Below, one piece after another: positions 57,700 to 64,000 of a stretch of DNA of 64,000 nucleotides (within the stretch, counting starts at the first letter, position 1; every line of letters begins with the position of its first letter). The notes under the pieces were generated by a model that made no database searches, was not told where the DNA came from, and saw nothing but the letters and a program-made list of their open reading frames with translations. The translations under genes were made by a program, and so were the position numbers. Origin of the DNA: Dromiciops gliroides (taxonomy: Eukaryota; Chordata; Mammalia; Microbiotheria; Microbiotheriidae); contig NC_057865.1 in the NCBI RefSeq assembly GCF_019393635.1, positions 302,016,885 to 302,080,884 of the forward strand, read 5' to 3'.

Positions 57700-60600
57700 C
57701 TGTCAAAAGAGCAGCAGAGCTGACTCAGCAGAGGCCACCCAAGGACACTTTCACGGCCCTCCCCCAAGCCCCCCATGCCACCCAGGCACTGGGCAGGGTG
57801 CTGGGGACACAGGACAAAGCAGGATGTCATTCCTGACAGCTCTGCTTCCCCAGGGCAGCGGTGTTATTTTATTTTCCTAATTGATCCTAGGACTTGAGAG
57901 GCAGCAGGCCTCAAAGCCAGAAGGTGCTGGGTACAAATCCTGCCCTTGATGCTCCCAGCCAAGGGGACTGTAAACTGCCCAGAGAGTGCTGACCTCCTGC
58001 TGCATTGGAGCTAAAGAAATCCCAGTTAGGTCTCAGCCCCGCGGTGTGGGGCTTATGCTGAGGTTTGCAGGTTGAATTTGTTCCAAAGGACATGCGAGGG
58101 GAGAAGGCTCTGTGGGGGTCCACAGCCAAGGGCCCCCATCCCCCAATCTGTCGGCCAACACACAAGCCTCTCTCCACTGCCCGCCTTGGTGGTGACCCCT
58201 CCTAGCCATCTTCATTTAGCCTGTACATTATCTCATGGTGCCTGTCCCCAATGGTCCTGACAATCATGGTGGGCCTCGTGTTACAGAGGAGGACACTGAG
58301 GGCCTGAGAGGTGGCAGGACCTGCCCGGGAAGCAGTGGAGGTGAGAGTCAGACCCAGGTCCCCCCAGCTGCTATCCCAGGCTCCTGCCCTGGGCACCCAG
58401 GGGAGTCTGGGTCACATGGTAAGTCTGTCATCAGCCTAGGCCCCAAACAGGGACTTTCCTACTGTACTCATTCTTTCATGCAAAAAAGCAATTATTAAAT
58501 GCCTGCTGTATACAGGACCCTGTGGCGCTTCAGAGAGCACCGTGACACAGGTCCTTTCCCCACTAACAAAAGAAGGGGTGCTGCCCACTGGGGCCACCAT
58601 CCTTGGGAGGGGACCCTGCATCTCTGGCCTCAGCCTGGGCACTGTGGAAGGCCACAGAAGCAGGCAATGGCGGGGCGGGCCCCGGGACTGGGGAGGACCT
58701 TCTGTCTGGAAAGCTGGGGTGACTCTGGGGCACCAGCAAACTGGCCTTTCCTGGTGACCAGCTGAGTCTGGGGGAGGGAGGTGGCTTCATGACTCGGTGG
58801 GAAGAGGCGTAGATGTGGATTCAAACCCCCATTCTGCCTACTAACACCTGTGTGACCTTGGGCTTTCCCCTGCCCTCTCCGGGCCCTGGGTTCAGTCCGA
58901 TGAAGACTCGGCTCTGAGGCCCCTGCCAGCTTTCAGTCTGGGACCTTTGTGCATCTGGACTCAGTCCATGGTTTCCCAACAGCTGCCCTGGGAAGAAGCC
59001 CAAGAGTCTCATCTCCATTTTTACAAGGGAGGAAACCGAGGCCTCCGGAAGCTGAGGGACTTGCCTGAGGCCACCAGTCTGGGGGTCAGCAGAGCCAGTG
59101 TGGAGCCCAGGTCCCCTTGAGTCCGACATGGTGGGCAGCTCCGCGCTGTCTCAGCGGAAGAAGAGATCGCTGGGCCTTCCTGCCCTGAGCCTTGTTCTAG
59201 TCTCAAAACCTCAGGGAAGGGACAGACCCCCGAGGGTGGGTGGTCTGATGCTCGAAAAGTCTCTCCCTCTACACTGGGCCCAAGAGGTGGTTGGCTCTTC
59301 AGCCTCTGCCTGAGGAATCTCCTTGATGGGGAGCTCATTACCTTCCAAGAAGGCTCATTCCAGGGAAGTGTATGTGCCCCTGGGCCTGCTGTCCCCCTTC
59401 CTAGAACCTCCCCCAGTGTTGCTTCTTCTGTCCTCTAAGAGCAAACAGCAGTCTGACCCCTCGTCCGCAGCCGGCCACCATCACATGGGCCTTATCTCTC
59501 TCCTGGCTGAGGGCACCCAGCTCCTTCCAATGGTCTTCACAAGGCGTGGCCTCTCTCACCGGCTCATCATCCCGAGCCCTTCCTTAAACAAGGCACCGGC
59601 CAGATGAGGGTGGCCAGGCTGGAAAGGCCTGTCTGCTCCGGGAGGGCGAGAAGGGGGCTCAGCAGCCGCTCGTCGGGGGGGCCAGGAGGTGCAGTTCAGC
59701 CTCCCTGCTTCTGCTCCCCATGACACCGGCCTTCCCCAGGGCAAGCCTGGGAGCCGCCTGGCAGCGGGCCACAAAGAGCTGCTCCCCCGGTGACTGGTCG
59801 GAGAAAGCTCTTGCCTAATCCCAAGGATTTGGTGTGAAAGCCTCCCAGGACCCATCCATCACCACCGGGAGGATGGCTTGGCCGCCGTGTTCGGGGGAAT
59901 TTCTGAATCAGGAAGTGAGTGCGTGTAATGGAGCCTAATCCTTGGCCAAACTTTCAGAAGACGGTGGGAGGAAAGGAGCGCAGAGGCATCTCTGACCCCT
60001 TTCAGACTTACAGAGCCGGACCCGTCCTGAGGCAGTCGGGATGGTGCTGCTGCCTCTCTCTCTGGGGCCCGTTGGGAGCACCGTCGGTGCCCTCTGGAGG
60101 GGCCTTGGGGGGCAGGGTCCGGGCCGCTCAGCTTCAAGTAATGCAGAGGGGGAGGCGGCTCTAGTCCTGGCCCTGCTGCCTTGGGAAGGCTCTGCCTCTC
60201 TCTCTCTGGACCGGACATCTTCAGAGGCAGATCTTGAGATCCAATTTGTGATGAGGTCCCTCTTTACCCTGAGCCCCAAGCAGCCTTCTCACAGCGGCCC
60301 CCTTCTGGTGCCCCCATGGAGGCCTGCCCCCTGCAGCCAGGCCAAACACAAGGCAGCCAGGATTACCAGAAGAGGAGGTGAGGAGGGAGGGACAGGCAGG
60401 GGGAACAGCCTGGGCAAAGATGCTGAAACCGGAGATGGAGACTCACGCATGGGAAATGACCAGGCTTTGACTCCACGGTGGCCTTGATGACTGTCCCCAG
60501 GGTGGTCAGTCTGTGGGGTGATGGGGGAGCTGCTGACCAGCGCCGGCTCTATGCCCTTCCGATAATGGGTCTGAAGGAAAATGCTGTGGCCTCCGTGACC

Positions 60601-62136
60601 TAAGGCCCCTCCCTCTCCAACATCCCTGCCCTCCCCCCAGAGCCCCAGCCATGGAGGAATGCTGTCCAGTGGGTGGGAGGGAAGCTTCCTCACAGCCCAG
60701 TAACCCCAGGGCCTCCAGCCGGACGCTGTGCCCAGGCTGGGGCCAAGATGGTGGCCAGCAAAGCATGGGGCTGGGGTGGGGCCTGTGTGCCAAAGTGATG
60801 GGGGGCTCGGGCCCTTTTCTGCGGTTACCCCAGGGAAGGAATGATGGGAAAGGAGCCATTGAACACAGGCCTCCTGGCACATCTGGGGTCCCCAGGAATC
60901 GGGGGGCAGGGACTGCTTGGGAAGGATCTGGGGACGACTTCAGCTTCCACTTGGGGTTTCTGTGCCCAGGTCAGGAGGTTTTATGAGCACGGAGGAACAT
61001 GCAGCTTTTAGGTGGAGTTATTCCTTGTATGTGGGTGGAGGGGGTGGCGGGCTAGAAAGGCCTTGGGACTCTGAGTGGTCAGGTTTGGGGGCTCATTCAC
61101 TTTCCCTCTACGGGCCTCGAATTCCTCCGCTGAAAAATGGGGGTTTGGGAGAAAGGAACTCTGGGGTCTCCTCTGGAGGTACGGTTCCACGGTCTACGGA
61201 CTAAGGATCCTGCCTGTGCCGCTTGTGGGGAGCGGAGGGCCATTTCTCCAAACCAAGCCCCTAACCCCATGGGGGGCATCTTGGCCAGAGTCCGCAGCGG
61301 TCTGGGCCAAGCGCCTGTGACTCCAAGACTGCGCCCTGACCGCCCCTCCGGCTCTCCAAGAGTTTGCTTAAACTGGGGGATCCCCTCTCATTATGAAGGA
61401 ACTATTCACGAGGCTTTCCCAGGGACCCAGGACGGGCCTGGGGGAGGGGACCCGACGGCAAACTTGTAAAGCTGCTAGTTTTGTAGACGGGAGATTGAAG
61501 CCTCCCAGCGCCACCGTGTGGAAGCGAAGGTCGGGATTTGGTGGTCAACACCGCCACCTCGTGGCCACATTCTGAAATCGCACCACGGAATTCTGCAAAC
61601 GCCTAAACCTGACCTTCTGCCCTACGCTCCCTCCCGGCTCTGACATTCCCCTGTTCTGTCCCGTGTTCTATGCCCTAAAGTCCTTTAAGTTTTAACAGTT
61701 TATTTCAGCATCCTCCCAGCTTCAGCACCACACTGGACACTAGGAACTCATCAGGACAGTTTCTTCTCTTGTGAAGACAGGTTTTCTACCAATTCTACAA
61801 GCATTTCCTGGACATTTCTACTCCCGTCAATGTAACATTCTTGGGATTGGGAGATGTGGGGACGTGGGTTCCTGCCCACACAGACCTGGCCGTGCAGTAG
61901 AAACAATGGGGCCGAAGCACCAACTTGTATAACAAGAAGATATTTCAGTAAGAGGTTTAAGCTGCTAAAACTTGAGTTAGGCCTTCGAGGGCAGGTCTTG
62001 TCACCAGGCTCCTGGAGGGGAGGCCCGGCTGGTTCCAGGGGCCTTCCCACCCTGCCTGGCAGCTTGGCACAGTCAGGATTTGACAGAGCTGGACAGATAT
62101 TGAGGAGTCACAAATAGACCTGGAAAATGTACTCAC
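57700..62136 (-). other. FBLN1: Last intron of FBLN1 (D isoform)
   Basis: This 4.4-kb intron lies between the two FBLN1 exons, with GTGAGT at its start and a TTTTGACAG acceptor at its end. It is GC-rich and carries only worn MIR-like pieces, for example about 58205-58330, where the antisense of a MIR core (ACAGAGGAGGACACTGAGG) is visible. No young SINE or L1 is seen. The open frames here lack any recognisable domain. Confidence 0.85.
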
Positions 62137-62268
62137 CCACAGTCATGCCATCCAGATAGCGCTTAATGATATCAAAGGAGTCCCTGAGGTTCCCCTCCGT
62201 AATGTCAAAGATGATGTCAGCATGGTTAGCTGGATAGGCGGGTGTGACAGCCCGAAGGAAGATGATTT
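62137..62268 (-). CDS. FBLN1: FBLN1 penultimate coding exon (D isoform)
   Basis: This 132-bp exon follows a CCCTTGCCCACAG acceptor and ends at a GTGAGT donor starting at 62136. It begins by completing a split Glu codon and reads [18 protein letters not shown], then [20 protein letters not shown], then DGMTVG, the core of the FC module. Human fibulin-1D has the same string with only a few changes (AITPPHPASQANIIF and KRYMDG). Both ends are in phase 1, matching the last exon. The preceding D-specific exon (human ...SLPTFREFTRPE) is not present up to 64000. Confidence 0.97.
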
Positions 62269-62969
62269 CTGTGGGCAAGGGCACAAGTGAGGAGCGGGCT
62301 ACAATTCTGAGCTCACAAATAAAACCATCCAGAGACAAAGAAAGAAAGAAGGAATATCAAAGAAGAGGGAATAACCAGGGGACAAGACAAAGACTCCTTC
62401 TCAATACTCTTTTCCAATTTATGCTGGCCAGCATCCTTGAAAATCATTGTAAATGTCCCTTTCTGGGACACAATTTGAGTGGGGTTGTTTCCAACCTCTC
62501 AGCCAACGCTGTAGAGAAAAGAGCCTAAAGCCCTCGCTTCTCATCCTGACTTGGCAGCTAACTCAAAGGGTGGGTGTGGGCAAACAAGGAGTAGACCAGC
62601 ATCTTGAAGGCTGCCCTTGTGGGTAGAAAGGTAGGCAGTGAATGGCAGGGCAGCCGGGGGTGGGGCTTGACACTGGTGGGACGACCACAGGCAAAGAACA
62701 GTCTCCTTAGTTTGGGGGGAGGTCTCCAGGGGAGCCCCCCAGGGAGCTGTCCTTGGTCCTGTCCTGCTGAAAGTTTTGATCAAGGATTTGAAAGAGGTCG
62801 TGGATGATCAATTCTGCCAATGGAAAAAAGCAGGTGTTAGTTACTGCATGGCAAAGTCGGGGACCAACGAGATGCCAGCAAGCCACAAAGATGAGGCAAG
62901 TCAAAGAAGGTGGCATTCGATAAGGCTAAATGGCAAGGTCCACACTTGGATTCAAGAAGTCAACTTGCC

Positions 62970-63114
62970 AGGGCAGCTAGGTGGTGCAGTGGATAAAGCA
63001 CCAGCCCTGGAGTCAGGAGGACCTGAGTTCAAATCCGGCCTCAGACACTTGACACTTACTAGCTGTGTGACCCTGGGCAAGTCACTTAACCCTCATTGAC
63101 CCTCAAAAAAAAAA
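62970..63114 (+). mobile_element. CORE-SINE with 13-bp duplication in an FBLN1 intron
   Basis: AAGTCAACTTGCC is repeated at 62957-62969 and 63115-63127. The body is close to consensus with a pure A tail, so this is one of the youngest copies. It is antisense to FBLN1. Confidence 0.97.
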
Positions 63115-63676
63115 AAGTCAACTTGCCCAACACAGATTGGTCATGGGTGGCAAGAAAAGAGTTACTGATGGATAGGGGGAGGCAAACATCGGGAGGGGTT
63201 AGTGAACCAAGGTCAATGGGACTTAAATGTGGGACCAGGAAGCCAAAAAAGTGAGCGTGTCTCCAGCTTCATTTCGAGCCCCCCCCCGCCCCGTAGTCTG
63301 TCCTGGTTGGACATCTGAAGCAGACTGCTTGTAGGCACTCGTCTAAGAAAGACATTGACAAAGTGTCACTTCCCTAAAAGAGGAAACTCAGGATGGTGAA
63401 AAAACTAGAGGCTGTGCAATGTCAGGAGCTGGACGAAACACAACAAGACAAGACTTAGGGAACAGAGCTCTGTCTACACCCTCCCAGCTCTCCAGTCTTC
63501 ACCTGGAGGTGCCACTCTCCCCTCCTCTCTATGCTCCTGCTCCCTTGTCCTTTCATTGCTCACAATTCACCAAACTCCAGCCCTGGGTTATTTCCACCAT
63601 CCATCGCTCATGCTGCTAAACACACACCGTCAGATCTGACAATTAAGAGATTGCACTGATAACTTTGGAGAGAGGA

Positions 63677-63753
63677 ATTTCATGGGAATGATGTCTGAAG
63701 CCAGACTGCATAAACACTTTGCAGTCTGGCTTCAGACATCATTCCCATGAAAT
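63677..63753. repeat. Perfect 34-bp inverted repeat with 9-base loop
   Basis: The left arm 63677-63710 (starts ATTTCATGGGAATGATGTCT) and the right arm 63720-63753 are exact reverse complements over 34 bases. The loop is TAAACACTT. Neither arm extends further. Confidence 0.97.
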
Positions 63754-63828
63754 GGGGAAGTGGGAGAGGAAGTGAAAACAATGAGTATAAATGGAGGGGG
63801 AGCAATAGAGAGAAGAGGGAGAGGAGTG

Positions 63829-63830
<2 letters not shown>

Positions 63831-63881
<51 letters not shown>
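63831..63881 (+). repeat. (GA)n microsatellite
   Basis: About 25 pure GA units, in the FBLN1 intron just downstream of the palindrome. Confidence 0.97.
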
Positions 63882-63884
<3 letters not shown>

Positions 63885-64000
63885 TGTGGGTGCTGGGGAA
63901 GGCTGGCACCGGGAGAGGCAGCTGGCCCGGATGGCCAAAGAGCAAAGTGAATATGGAGGTGGCTGTGGGAAGCACTCATTCCCTGAGCGGGGGAAGGGAG

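Larger units (their letters stand above)
62269..64000 (-). other. FBLN1: FBLN1 intron upstream of the penultimate exon (partial)
   Basis: Intron sequence continues from the acceptor to the window edge. It contains one young SINE with target duplications (62957-63127), a perfect 34-bp inverted repeat (63677-63753) and a GA microsatellite (63831-63881). Both strands were examined for the preceding fibulin-1D exon and it was not found. Confidence 0.85.

Noticed and set aside
634-63114. tRNA genes at the SINE heads
   Set aside because: A and B boxes are present but the heads do not form a cloverleaf with a usable anticodon arm and are followed by the CORE region, so they are SINE promoters.
62340-64000. 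Further FBLN1 exons (C-isoform end or the preceding D exon)
   Set aside because: No minus-strand frame resembles the expected fibulin-1 sequence, so they should lie beyond 64000.

Overview
This is nuclear DNA from a mammal, almost certainly a marsupial. Seventeen copies or heads of a tRNA-derived CORE-SINE of the Mar-1/WSINE type, plus several L1 elements, are spread through it. The single-copy coding exons match mammalian ataxin-10 and fibulin-1. The species cannot be fixed from the sequence alone. The window is mostly intron and intergenic DNA; only about 0.7 kb is supported as protein-coding, and nearly all of the open frames in the GC-rich parts are chance.

Layout. (1) 1-15397 lies inside ATXN10 intron 3 (minus strand) and is dominated by L1: a 3' L1 portion (1-2897), an older sense L1 carrying an antisense L1 (about 4410-8105), and a nested pair at 8730-12832. 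In that pair a sense L1 that kept ORF1 but lost nearly all of ORF2 sits inside an antisense L1 5' fragment, with target-site duplications readable at both levels. (2) 15398-30536 holds ATXN10 exon 3, exon 2 and exon 1 (minus strand, so exon 1 has the highest coordinates). The introns carry young SINEs, long purine microsatellites and one compound retro-insertion. (3) About 29850-31050 is the CpG-island promoter of ATXN10, with a YY1 motif across the start codon and four regularly spaced CCAAT boxes upstream. (4) 31050-56959 is the ATXN10-FBLN1 intergenic interval: a solo LTR, SINEs, a TIR element, a very recent tandem duplication inside CT-rich DNA, and microsatellites, with no gene I can support. 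(5) 56960-64000 is the 3' end of FBLN1 (minus strand): the last two coding exons of the D-type isoform, the 3' UTR with its poly(A) signal, and intron sequence with a perfect 34-bp inverted repeat.

The gene order FBLN1 then ATXN10, both in the same direction, is the order found in human, so the locus is syntenic. The two genes do unrelated jobs: ataxin-10 is a cytoplasmic armadillo-type protein and fibulin-1 is an extracellular-matrix glycoprotein. I found no new multi-gene system. The unusual content is structural: nested retroelements with intact duplications, a compound insertion, a palindrome and a near-identical duplication.
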